From JAKFWF01 sp963750535 (lineage in GTDB: Bacteria; Pseudomonadota; Alphaproteobacteria; Rhizobiales; Hyphomicrobiaceae), in NCBI GenBank assembly GCA_963750535.1, contig CAVVRF010000027.1, positions 124,001 to 188,000 on the forward strand: a stretch of DNA of 64,000 nt. Direction: 5' to 3'. This document shows, piece by piece, positions 10,599-19,507 of this stretch. Positions within the stretch are counted from its first letter, which is position 1, and every line of letters begins with the position of its first letter. A program made the position numbers and the translations under genes. The notes under the pieces were generated by a model, which worked only from the letters and a program-made list of their open reading frames with translations, was not told the origin of the DNA and made no database searches.

Positions 10599-11780
10599 TC
10601 AGAAGCATCTCGCTGGGTGCTGCATGCCTTCGTAGATGCGGTGCACCCGCTTCGACAGGCGCGACAGAAGCTCGTAGCCGATGGTGCCGGCGCGATCGGT
10701 GAGGTCGTCGAGAGTGACCCGTCCGCCCATGACCTCGACCCAGGCGCCGCGCACTGCAAGCGCCGGCGGCACGTCGGTGACATCGACGGTGATCAGGTCC
10801 ATCGATACCCGCCCCACCACCGGCACCGGATGCGGCCCGATATAGCCGACCGGGCCGGGATGGCCGGACGGGCCGCTCAATGCGCGCAGGAACCCGTCGG
10901 CGTAGCCGCAGGCGATGGTGGCCATGCGCGAGGGCCTCGCGACCATGAATGTCGCGCCGTAGCCGACCTTCTCGCCGGGGCTGACGTCCCGCAGCTGCAG
11001 GATGCGCGCCGACAGGCTGACGACCGGCAGCATCGGGTTCGTCGCACCTTCGAAGGCGCGGCCGCCGTAGGTCGCGATGCCCGGCCGCACCAGATCGTAG
11101 TGGAACGCCGGACCAAGGAACGTTCCGGCCGAGTTCGACAGGCTCGCCGGCGCCGGCGGCAGCTTGGCGCGCAGCCGGTCGAACAGCACGCGCTGGGCTT
11201 CGTTCATGGGACTGGCGGGCTCGTCGGCGCAGGCGAGGTGGCTCATCACCAGCGTCATCTTGAAGGAGGCGAGCAATGACGGCTCGGCAAGAACGCGCTG
11301 GAGCTCATCGGGGCGAAGGCCGAGCCGGTTCATGCCGGTGTCGAGCTGGACCGCCGCCGGCAGGTGCCGTCCGACCCGCACGCAATAGGATGCCCAATCG
11401 CGTATCTCCGGCTCGCTCGACAGCACCGGGCGCAGATCGAAGCCGGCGTAATGCGGCTCGGCGCCCGGCAGCAGCCCGTCGAGAATGTAGATCGCCGCGC
11501 CCGGCTGGATGGCGCGAGTCCGGCGGCCCTCTTCGATGGTTGCGACAAAGAAGGTGCGGCAGCCCTCCTCGGTCAGGGCGCGGGCGATCGGCTCGAGCCC
11601 CAGGCCATAGGCGTCGGCCTTGACGACGCCGGCGCACTCGGCCTTCCCGGCCACGCGATTGAGCTGGGCCCAGTTGGCGCGCAGCGCGGCGAGATCGATC
11701 CGCAGCACCGCGCGGGCATCCGGCGGGACGGCGCCGCGGCGGTCCTCGGACTCGGTCTGCAGGGTTGCTTGCGCGCTCAT
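10599..11780 (-). CDS. alr: Alanine racemase
   Basis: Pyridoxal-phosphate enzyme that makes D-alanine for peptidoglycan. 393 residues from the start at 11780. The PLP lysine is in VVKADAYGLG (family consensus VKANAYGHG), the catalytic Tyr is in KVGYGATF, and the C-terminal segment has the VGRVSMDLITVDVT motif. The order dnaB-alr-radA is conserved in related alphaproteobacteria; here about 3 kb of Gly/Asn-repeat genes are inserted between dnaB and alr. Confidence 0.94.
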   Translation of the reverse strand: MSAQATLQTESEDRRGAVPPDARAVLRIDLAALRANWAQLNRVAGKAECAGVVKADAYGLGLEPIARALTEEGCRTFFVATIEEGRRTRAIQPGAAIYILDGLLPGAEPHYAGFDLRPVLSSEPEIRDWASYCVRVGRHLPAAVQLDTGMNRLGLRPDELQRVLAEPSLLASFKMTLVMSHLACADEPASPMNEAQRVLFDRLRAKLPPAPASLSNSAGTFLGPAFHYDLVRPGIATYGGRAFEGATNPMLPVVSLSARILQLRDVSPGEKVGYGATFMVARPSRMATIACGYADGFLRALSGPSGHPGPVGYIGPHPVPVVGRVSMDLITVDVTDVPPALAVRGAWVEVMGGRVTLDDLTDRAGTIGYELLSRLSKRVHRIYEGMQHPARCF

Positions 11781-11966
11781 ACAACTTCTCCACCCTCGCC
11801 AACCGCCGCAGCGTCGCGCTGTGCGAATTGAACGACGAGTTGGCTGATTCCCGTCCCAATGTCTACCACGTCCAATACGTGCAGCACCAACACGGCGACT
11901 GCGAGCCGGGCAAACCCAGTCTGAACATTTCTTCAAGATTGCTTCGAACCGATTTCGGGGTGGCGG

Positions 11967-11992
11967 CGACTACCACTGCAGAGGCGCTCGAA
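11967..11992 (+). promoter_or_regulatory. Shared upstream element, copy 1
   Basis: A 26-base core, starting CGACTACCACTGCAGAGG and ending CGCTCGAA, lies 85 bases before the start codon at 12052. It is identical to the copy at 13075-13100 and differs by one base from the copy at 12518-12543. Constant position before three genes suggests a promoter, regulator site or conserved 5' leader rather than chance. Confidence 0.5.
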
Positions 11993-12051
11993 ACCGGGGC
12001 TTCTGAAAAACGGTCGAAACCTTAGCCAGATCCACCCACAGGAGATTTCCA

Positions 12052-12348
12052 ATGTCCAAGAAGCTCATCCTCGCCGCCATCGCCACCGTCTTCGCGCTCG
12101 GCACCATGCAGGCCCCGGCCTTCGCCAAGGGCAAGCATCACGGCTCGACGTTCAATGCCAACGGCGGCAACGGCGGCAACAAGAACAGCGGCAACAACAG
12201 CGGCAACGGCGGCGCCGGCGGCACCATCAAGAATGCCGGCAAGGCCAAGGGCGGCACCACCGCGAATGCCAACGGCGGCAACGGCGGCAACAAGAACAGC
12301 GGCAACAACAGCGGCAACGGCGGCAAGGGTGGCAGCATCTCGTTCTAA
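12052..12348 (+). CDS. Small secreted Gly/Asn-repeat protein, copy 1
   Basis: A 98-residue protein of unknown function. It has a clear signal peptide (Lys-Lys, hydrophobic core, cleavage after APAFA, about residue 25). The mature part of about 70 residues is made of two near-identical 27-residue repeats, each of the form NANGGNGGNKNSGNNSGNGG followed by a short strand-like end (GGTIK, then GGSISF at the terminus). The two are joined by a basic linker (NAGKAKGG). Composition is almost only Gly, Asn, Ser, Lys and Ala, with no Cys. Such regular low-complexity repeats could form a beta-solenoid, polyglycine-II or amyloid-like structure, or a matrix component. AGGAG at 12041-12045 is the ribosome binding site. 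Confidence 0.8.
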   Translation: MSKKLILAAIATVFALGTMQAPAFAKGKHHGSTFNANGGNGGNKNSGNNSGNGGAGGTIKNAGKAKGGTTANANGGNGGNKNSGNNSGNGGKGGSISF

Positions 12349-12391
12349 GCCGACCTCTCCCCCGCGGAGCGTCAGCGAAGCGAGTGCTACC

Positions 12392-12424
12392 CCAGCCCCC
12401 TCGACCACCGGTCGAGGGGGCTGG
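12392..12424 (+). terminator. Hairpin after copy 1
   Basis: A perfect 15-base-pair stem (arms 12392-12406 and 12410-12424, CCAGCCCCCTCGACC) with a 3-base loop, 43 bases after the stop codon. It has only weak T enrichment afterwards. The same hairpin occurs in the second unit. Confidence 0.7.
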
Positions 12425-12517
12425 TCTGTTTCAGCCCCGCTTCACGACCATCCGCGTCGAACCGGTGCTGCGCTGAAAAAATCGTCGTGACGCTTCGAAC
12501 CGATTTCGGGGTGGCCG

Positions 12518-12543
12518 CGACTACCCCTGCAGAGGCGCTCGAA
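12518..12543 (+). promoter_or_regulatory. Shared upstream element, copy 2
   Basis: Same 26-base core with one substitution, 87 bases before the start codon at 12605. Confidence 0.5.
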
Positions 12544-12604
12544 ACCGGGGCTTCTGAAACAACGGTCGCAACATTCAGCCAGATCCACCCACAGGAGATT
12601 TCCA

Positions 12605-12903
12605 ATGTCCAAGAAGCTCATCCTCGCCGCCATCGCCACCGTCTTCGCGCTCGGCACCATGCAGGCCCCGGCCTTCGCCAAGGCGGCAAGCATCACGGCT
12701 CGACGTTCAATGCCAACGGCGGCAACGGCGGCAACAAGAACAGCGGCAACAACAGCGGCAACGGCGGCGCCGGCGGCACCATCAAGGATGCCGGCAAGGC
12801 CAAGGGCGGCACCACCGCGAATGCCAACGGCGGCAACGGCGGCAACAACAACAGCGGCAACAACAGCGGCAACGGCGGCAAGGGTGGCAGCATCTCGTTC
12901 TAA
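12605..12903 (+). CDS. Small secreted Gly/Asn-repeat protein, copy 2, frameshifted
   Basis: Near-identical duplicate of the gene at 12052. The signal peptide is unchanged, but at 12681-12688 there is a two-base difference (AAGGCGGCAAG instead of AAGGGCAAG) just after the predicted cleavage site. Translation from the start therefore leaves the repeat frame and gives an Ala/Thr/Arg-rich product. In the repeat frame the two 27-residue units and the GGSISF end are intact, with Asn-to-Asp and Lys-to-Asn changes relative to copy 1. It is either a recent pseudogene or a sequencing error; the clean repeat frame favours a recent event or an error. Confidence 0.7.
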
Positions 12904-12948
12904 GCCGACCTCTCCCCCGCGGAGCGTCAGCGAAGCGAGTGCTACCCC

Positions 12949-12977
12949 AGCCCCCTCGACCACCGGTCGAGGGGGCT
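12949..12977 (+). terminator. Hairpin after copy 2
   Basis: A 13-base-pair perfect stem (AGCCCCCTCGACC and its complement) with loop ACC; duplicate of the hairpin at 12392-12424, with the base of the stem shortened by a small change. Confidence 0.65.
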
Positions 12978-13074
12978 CGGTCCGTTTCAGCCCCGGTTCA
13001 CGACCAGCCGCGTCGAACCGGTCGCGCGCCTGAAAAAATCGTCCTGACGCTTTGAACCGGTTGGCGCCGCGCCG

Positions 13075-13100
13075 CGACTACCACTGCAGAGGCGCTCGAA
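13075..13100 (+). promoter_or_regulatory. Shared upstream element, copy 3
   Basis: 26-base core identical to copy 1, 86 bases before the start codon at 13161. The flanks differ more than between copies 1 and 2, which makes the preserved core more meaningful. Confidence 0.5.
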
Positions 13101-13160
13101 CCCGAGCCTTCGAACCACATCAGGCCGATCGAGCCGACATCCATCGCCAGGGAGCGTGAC

Positions 13161-14499
13161 ATGACCAGCAAGTTCGCCATTACAGTCGCAACCAGCCTCT
13201 GCACCCTGCTGCTGATGGCCGGCGTCGCCGATGCCAAGGGTGGCAGCGGAAACGGTGGCGGGAACAGCAGCGGCGGCTCATCGTCGCGCTCGACCTACAG
13301 CCCGCCCGCACGCAGCACCGAGAGCAAGAAGTCGGACGCGAAGTCGGAGCGTCACGAGCCGCGCGTGGTCAAGAGCGAGCCCAAGATCCTGGTGCGCAAG
13401 CACGAGCCGAAGGTTGAGCAAAAGACCACCAAGGTCGAGCCCAAGGTCATCGACAAGACCAAGATCAGCCGACAAGACCAAGGTCACCGACCAGAACTCG
13501 TCGCGCATCAACAAGGTCGCGCTCAATCCGCAGCCGCTGCCGCCCAAGGGCAAGATCGTGACCGCCTCGGCGACCGCAGGTTCCGGCCGGTTCATCATGA
13601 CGCACATGATGTCGACCAAGAACGGGCCGACCGCGCCGCGCGCCGACCGGAACAACCACGTGTCGTCGGCGTCGATGGCGAAGTTCGTCACCGAGAACTC
13701 GATGCGCCACAACGTCAAGACGGTGACGCCGTCGGACGGCATCGCCAAGCATCGCGAGGCCGTGCAGCGCGCGACGCAGCTCATCAAGGATCCGACCAAG
13801 GGCTATCAGGTCGCCACCTACGGCGACAAGTCGAAGCCAGGTCAGCCCGGCAAGCCGGCACAGGGCGACAACAGCACGATCGTGATCAACGGCAACAACA
13901 AGACGGTCTACGTGCCGGCCTCGAGCGTCAGCGGCCCCGACCGGCGCACCATCGTCGTCAACTGCAACCACTGCAAGGTGGTGATCGTCGGCGACACGGC
14001 GAAGAACGGACAGGCCGTGGTCGATCAGCGCAACATCATCGTCAACGGTAGCCACGACAAGATCGTGCTGCAGGGCGACAAGGCCAACGGCGCCAACGGC
14101 ACCGGCCAGGCCGGCGGATCGGTCACCGACGGCCGCCACGTGACAGTCAACGGCGACAAGAACAATATCAAGGTCGCTGGCGACAGCGTCAACGGCGGCA
14201 GCGGCGCCAACAGCGGCACCGGCCGTGGCCAGGATGGCGGCAACGGCGGCAAGGTCACCGACACCCGCACCGTCGACATCACTCAGAGCGGCGACAAGAA
14301 CAAGGTGACGATGGGCGGCGACAGCGCCAACGGCGGCAACGGCGGCAACGGCAAGACTGCCGGCGGCAACGGCGGAACCGGCGGCAACGTGACCGACAAG
14401 CGCGATGTCAACGACGACGGCAACAAGAACAAGGTCGACACCAGCCGCACCGATACGGCCAACGGCGGAAATGGCGGCAGCGGTATGCCGACCCCGTGA
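13161..14499 (+). CDS. Large secreted Gly/Asn-rich repeat protein, one frameshift
   Basis: About 445 residues when one extra base near 13461-13472 is corrected; function unknown. Layout: a signal peptide ending in GVADA (about residue 25); a short Gly/Ser stretch; a Lys/Glu/Pro-rich linker with repeated EPK units (about 45-105); a central region with the phrase ALNPQPLPPK; then a C-terminal half of strand-turn-strand units. Four units of about 40 residues begin VxDxR, continue through a polar strand (VTVNGDKNNIKVAGD type) and end in NGGNGG-rich loops. The pattern recalls curlin-like or beta-helical repeats. It shares its upstream element and Gly/Asn loops with the small proteins beside it, so it probably acts in the same surface or matrix structure. 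Confidence 0.75.
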
Positions 14500-14527
14500 T
14501 CCCCGGTCCGAACGACCAAGACTTCAG

Positions 14528-14556
14528 CCGCCCCTCGGGTTCACCCGAGTGGGCGG
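14528..14556 (+). terminator. Hairpin between the large and last small repeat-protein genes
   Basis: CCGCCC and CTCGGGT pair with ACCCGAG and GGGCGG, with one bulged base and a two-base loop, 29 bases after the stop codon at 14499. There is no T tract. It could be a terminator, an attenuator or an mRNA-stabilising structure before the gene at 14592. Confidence 0.45.
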
Positions 14557-14591
14557 CCAAGGCGGCAGAAGACCAAGCAAAGGAGGTTGTC

Positions 14592-14903
14592 ATGATCTAT
14601 TCGAAAAGCACGATCGCACTCGCCGCACTCTCCCTTGTGATCATCAATGCGCCGGCAGGCGCCGCGGAGACCAAGATGAAAAAGCAGACAGAATGCCAGC
14701 AGAACGCCGTCATCACCAACGCCGACGGCAAGGACGGCACCAACAACAATGGTCCAGATAGCGGCAATGGCGCCAAGGGTGGCAAGGTCAAGGTGCCCTG
14801 CAATGCCAAAGGCACGTTCAGCGCCAACGGCGGCAACGGCGGCAACAACAACAGCGGCAAGAAGAGCGGCAATGGCGGCGCCGGCGGCACGATCGAGTTC
14901 TGA
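14592..14903 (+). CDS. Small secreted Gly/Asn-repeat protein, divergent member
   Basis: A 103-residue protein with a signal peptide ending near GAAE (about residue 25). The mature part has two repeats of about 28 residues. The first is degenerate (ITNADGKDGTNNNGPDSGNG) and ends KVKV; the second (FSANGGNGGNNNSGKKSGNG) ends GGTIEF at the C-terminus. Two Cys (in TECQQN and VPCNAK) flank the first repeat and could form a disulfide, unlike in the other small copies. AGGAGG at 14581-14586 gives a strong ribosome binding site. It belongs to the same family as the genes at 12052 and 12605 but is not part of the recent duplication. Confidence 0.8.
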   Translation: MIYSKSTIALAALSLVIINAPAGAAETKMKKQTECQQNAVITNADGKDGTNNNGPDSGNGAKGGKVKVPCNAKGTFSANGGNGGNNNSGKKSGNGGAGGTIEF

Positions 14904-14958
14904 TCGCCCGACTTGCGGTTGCCCAACGACAACATCCGCAACTTGAGATGACTAGCGA

Positions 14959-14986
14959 GACCCGCCGGCACCCCGGCGGGTCTTTT
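14959..14986 (+). terminator. Rho-independent terminator after the repeat-protein cluster
   Basis: A perfect 10-base-pair stem (GACCCGCCGG and CCGGCGGGTC) with loop CACC followed by TTTT. It closes the cluster 56 bases after the last stop codon. The stretch 14987-15128 up to the dnaB end holds nothing recognisable. Confidence 0.85.
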
Positions 14987-15128
14987 CGCATCCGGCACGG
15001 GACCGTTGCGTGCTGGATCACGTGCAGCGCAGCCGACCGGTCAGATGCCGTCTGGCAGCCTCATGGGGTCCGGCTGAACGGCAGGTCTCCGTGCTTGGTG
15101 TTCCGGCTTCGGAGCAGCCGGCCTCGCC

Positions 15129-16658
<1,530 letters not shown>

Positions 16659-16797
16659 GTCGGAAGGTTTAGTCGATTCCCGGGCCGGCAAGCGGAATTT
16701 GCCCCGTCTTGCGGTGTGCCGTCCCCGTTATGCACACGGGCCAGGAAAACTCCTGGCCCGTGTCGCGAATCGCCTCACGCGGATGGGTTGCGCCTGC

Positions 16798-17379
16798 TCA
16801 GACTTCCGGCTGCTCGCCGGTGCCGGGAGCCGCGCCCGTCTCGAACACCTCGTCAGGGTTGAAGGTCTCGAGCTCGATCTTCTCTTCCTTGATCAGCGTG
16901 ACGTCCTCGCCGCGGGCCTGACGCTCGGCCTCGTCCGCCGAGCGGGCGACGTTGATCGCGACCTTGACCACCACCTCGGGATGCAGCGCCACCCGGGTGT
17001 TATGCACGCCGAGCGTCTTGATCGGATGGTCGAGGACGACCTGGCGGCGATCGATGGTGAAGCCGCCGGCGGTGATCGCGTCGGCGATATCGCGGGTCGA
17101 GACCGAGCCGTAGAGCTGGCCGGTATCGCCGGCCTGGCGGATGGCGACGAAGGTCTTGCCGTCGAGCTTCGCGGAGATCGCCTCGGCGTCCTTCTTCTGC
17201 GACAGGTTGTCGGCCTCGAGCTGAACCCGCTTCTTCTCGAATTCGGCCTGGTTGGCGTCGGTGGCGCGCAGCGCCTTGCCCTGCGGCAGCAGGAAGTTGC
17301 GGGCAAAGCCGTCCTTGACCTTGACGACATCGCCCATCTGGCCGAGCCGGCCGACGCGCTGAAGTAGAATGACCTGCAT
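16798..17379 (-). CDS. rplI: Ribosomal protein bL9
   Basis: A 193-residue large-subunit protein that binds 23S rRNA near the L1 stalk. The N-terminal domain (MQVILLQRVGRLGQMGDVVK, then KDGFARNFLLPQGKA) matches the family signature; the C-terminal domain is present and followed by an acidic tail of about 40 residues. Part of the leftward rpsF-rpsR-DUF2232-rplI-dnaB gene string. Confidence 0.96.
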   Translation of the reverse strand: MQVILLQRVGRLGQMGDVVKVKDGFARNFLLPQGKALRATDANQAEFEKKRVQLEADNLSQKKDAEAISAKLDGKTFVAIRQAGDTGQLYGSVSTRDIADAITAGGFTIDRRQVVLDHPIKTLGVHNTRVALHPEVVVKVAINVARSADEAERQARGEDVTLIKEEKIELETFNPDEVFETGAAPGTGEQPEV

Positions 17380-17417
17380 TTGCGTGCTCCTTGTCTATCG
17401 TGTTCGAGTTGCGGGGT

Positions 17418-18392
17418 TCAGGTGCTTGGAGGCCCTTGCGGCGGCTTGCGGCGCAGGGGGGAGAACGGCTCGGCGAGGCCGACCAAAGCGACCACGGGGG
17501 CGCTGATGACGGCGAACAGCAGAAGGCTCGCGTAGATCCCGGCGAGGATCATCGATCTGAGCGGGTGGCCGCGGGTGAGGTTGTGCAGGATCGCGAGCCC
17601 GACCGCCACGTAGGCCATCATGATGGCGCTGGCGAAGCCCGAGGCGATCAAGCCAGCGAAGCCGCCGACGAAGCTGCCGGCCAGCGCCAACGCCAGCGCG
17701 ATCGGCAGGCCCGTCGGCAGTCGCAGCTCGGACAGATCCGGCCACGGCCGAACCAGCCGCTCCGATTTGCGCACCACATGACCGGCGAGCCACATGTTGA
17801 GCATCGCGACCGCGAACCAGGTGCTGGCGAGGGATGCCGTGAACAGGCCGATCAGGACGTCGGCGAGGCTGGTGATCTGCTCGGGCGTTATCACTTCCGG
17901 CGCGCCCGCCGGCACCGGCACGCCGGCCGGACGGTTCAGCATGCGCTGCAGCGTGCCGCGCAACAGCTCGCGAAGGCCGTCGACGTCGGAGGCGGTGACA
18001 AAGAGGCCGATTGCCGCCAGCCCGCCGGCGATCAGCGCGGCGATCGCGACGATCCGCCCGAGCGGATACCATTCCGTCGACGTCGCCCCGGTAACGGTCA
18101 GGACCTCGCGGTTCAGCAGCGCGAGATACGACAGCAGGGCGGTCGGGGCGCCGATCGCGAGCAGATGGAACATGCCGCCGCGCGGCGCCGCGAAGAGCCC
18201 AATCGCAATGGCGGCTGCGGCGGCAGCGGCGGCGGCCGATCGCCAGCCCCAGCCCAGTCCGGCGACGGCGACCGGCATCGGCGACAGGAAGAACAAGACG
18301 AACAGCCCGAGCACGGTCCCGGTCGAGGCCGATGCAAAAAGCAAGGCCGACAGAAGCCCGGCGCCGAGGCCGATGATGAGGTTCGTCTGCAT
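17418..18392 (-). CDS. DUF2232 family membrane protein
   Basis: A 324-residue protein with about eight hydrophobic segments (for example LIIGLGAGLLSALLFASAS at the N-terminus). DUF2232 proteins regularly lie between rpsR and rplI in alphaproteobacteria and in sporulating Gram-positives; their function is not established. The start at 18392 is chosen because the longer frame adds an Arg/Ala-rich N-terminus without similarity to a membrane segment. Confidence 0.8.
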   Translation of the reverse strand: MQTNLIIGLGAGLLSALLFASASTGTVLGLFVLFFLSPMPVAVAGLGWGWRSAAAAAAAAAIAIGLFAAPRGGMFHLLAIGAPTALLSYLALLNREVLTVTGATSTEWYPLGRIVAIAALIAGGLAAIGLFVTASDVDGLRELLRGTLQRMLNRPAGVPVPAGAPEVITPEQITSLADVLIGLFTASLASTWFAVAMLNMWLAGHVVRKSERLVRPWPDLSELRLPTGLPIALALALAGSFVGGFAGLIASGFASAIMMAYVAVGLAILHNLTRGHPLRSMILAGIYASLLLFAVISAPVVALVGLAEPFSPLRRKPPQGPPST

Positions 18393-18465
18393 GTCTCTAG
18401 CTGTCCCGCGTTCGGCGCGGTTAGGGGCGGGACTGGCTACCCGCTCCAACCTTTGGTCGACAGTG

Positions 18466-18714
18466 TTATCTCAGTACGTAGGGCAGCAGGCCAAGGAACC
18501 TGCACCGCTTGATCGCCTTGGCGAGCTCCCGCTGCTTCTTTGCGGAAACGGCGGTAATGCGGCTCGGCACGATCTTGCCGCGCTCGGACACGTAGCGGCC
18601 GAGCAGGCGAACGTCCTTGTAGTCGATCTTCGGCGCATTGTCGCCCGAGAACGGGCAGGTCTTGCGGCGACGATGGAAGGGCCGGCGAGCGGCGATCTGC
18701 TGGATCTCGGCCAT
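18466..18714 (-). CDS. rpsR: Ribosomal protein bS18
   Basis: An 82-residue small-subunit protein that pairs with bS6. The motif KTCPFSGDNAPKIDYKDVRL and the C-terminal RCRFLGLLPY are diagnostic. It lies 3 bases after the rpsF stop. Confidence 0.97.
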   Translation of the reverse strand: MAEIQQIAARRPFHRRRKTCPFSGDNAPKIDYKDVRLLGRYVSERGKIVPSRITAVSAKKQRELAKAIKRCRFLGLLPYVLR

Positions 18715-18717
18715 GAC

Positions 18718-19287
18718 TTACTCCTCCGAACCGGTTGGGCCGCTGTCGCGGGGCGGACGTGGCGGACGCGGACGGAAGGTCGAGCCGCCTTCGCCGCCGC
18801 CGGCACTGGCGCTGCCCTCGCGCGGGCCGCGATAGCCGCCACCGCCGCCGCCGGGGCCGCCACGGAAGCCGCCGCGGTCGCCACCACGGAAACCGCCGCG
18901 ATCGCCGCCACGGAAGCCGCCACGATCGCCGCCGGGACCGCCGCGGTCGCCGCGCTCGTCACGGTCGCTCTTGCGCATCTGTACGGATGGCTCGGCCTCG
19001 AGCGCTTCGACCTTGATGGTCAGCCAGCGCAATACGTCGGTGGAGATGCCCATCCGGCGCTCCATCTCGGCCACGGCGGCCGGCGGGGCATCGATGTTGA
19101 GCAGGCTGTAGTGCGCCTTGCGGCTCTTCTTGATCTTGTAGGCGAGCGAGCGCAGGCCCCAGTACTCGGACTTGCTGATCTTGCCACCGAGCTCCTCGAT
19201 GACGCCCGCGTATTCCTTGGTGAGTGCTTCGACCTGCTGGGTCGAAATGTCCTGGCGAGCCAGGAACACATGCTCGTATAGCGGCAT
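18718..19287 (-). CDS. rpsF: Ribosomal protein bS6 with long Gly/Arg-rich tail
   Basis: The N-terminal 95 or so residues form a normal bS6 (MPLYEHVFLARQDISTQQ, then ADGKISKSEYWGLRSLAYKI-type sequence). The remaining 85-90 residues are a low-complexity tail with repeated DRGGFRGG units, then PRPPRPPRD and an acidic end. Gly/Arg tails of this type are RNA-binding and disordered. The start at 19287 fits the conserved first residues. Total length 189, roughly double the enterobacterial core. Confidence 0.94.
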   Translation of the reverse strand: MPLYEHVFLARQDISTQQVEALTKEYAGVIEELGGKISKSEYWGLRSLAYKIKKSRKAHYSLLNIDAPPAAVAEMERRMGISTDVLRWLTIKVEALEAEPSVQMRKSDRDERGDRGGPGGDRGGFRGGDRGGFRGGDRGGFRGGPGGGGGGYRGPREGSASAGGGEGGSTFRPRPPRPPRDSGPTGSEE

Positions 19288-19507
19288 GCGAATGGCCTTT
19301 CTCTGTTGCAACTGTCGCCCCGGCGCAAAGCCCCTTTCGGACCGTCAGAGATGGCCCAAAAGCACGACCCGTGAAGAGCGGAGACACCGGAAGCCGGGTT
19401 GTTCACCCTGCCGCACTGCTCGGAATCGAGCTCGCACGACCTCCCGTTCAGCCCCCAACCGGAGCGGATCACGGCTGGGCTTATACACGGAATTTGGCGC
19501 GGGCGCA

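Larger units (their letters stand above)
11941..13100 (+). repeat. Tandem duplication of about 553 bp, with a partial third copy
   Basis: Unit 1 (about 11941-12491) and unit 2 (about 12492-13048) are nearly identical. Each contains an upstream region, a small secreted-protein gene and a terminator hairpin. The start codons are 553 bases apart. The upstream part occurs a third time at about 13049-13100, in front of the large repeat-protein gene. Differences are a few substitutions and short indels, including the one that breaks the reading frame of the second gene. Confidence 0.85.

Noticed and set aside
12138..12893. Leu/Pro-rich open frames on the minus strand opposite the Gly/Asn repeats
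   Set aside because: They are exact mirror frames of GGN-type codons (Pro/Leu from GGC and AAC complements), have no signal or start context, and vanish outside the repeats.
12140..14470. Possible CRISPR array in the repeated region
   Set aside because: Repeats are short codon-level GGCAACGGCGGC units without unique spacers of constant length, and they lie in frame in signal-peptide-bearing genes.
19288..19507. Possible tRNA or ribosomal leader RNA upstream of rpsF
   Set aside because: No T-loop signature or cloverleaf could be built, and I could not identify a convincing bS6:bS18 binding motif by eye; a covariance search would be decisive.
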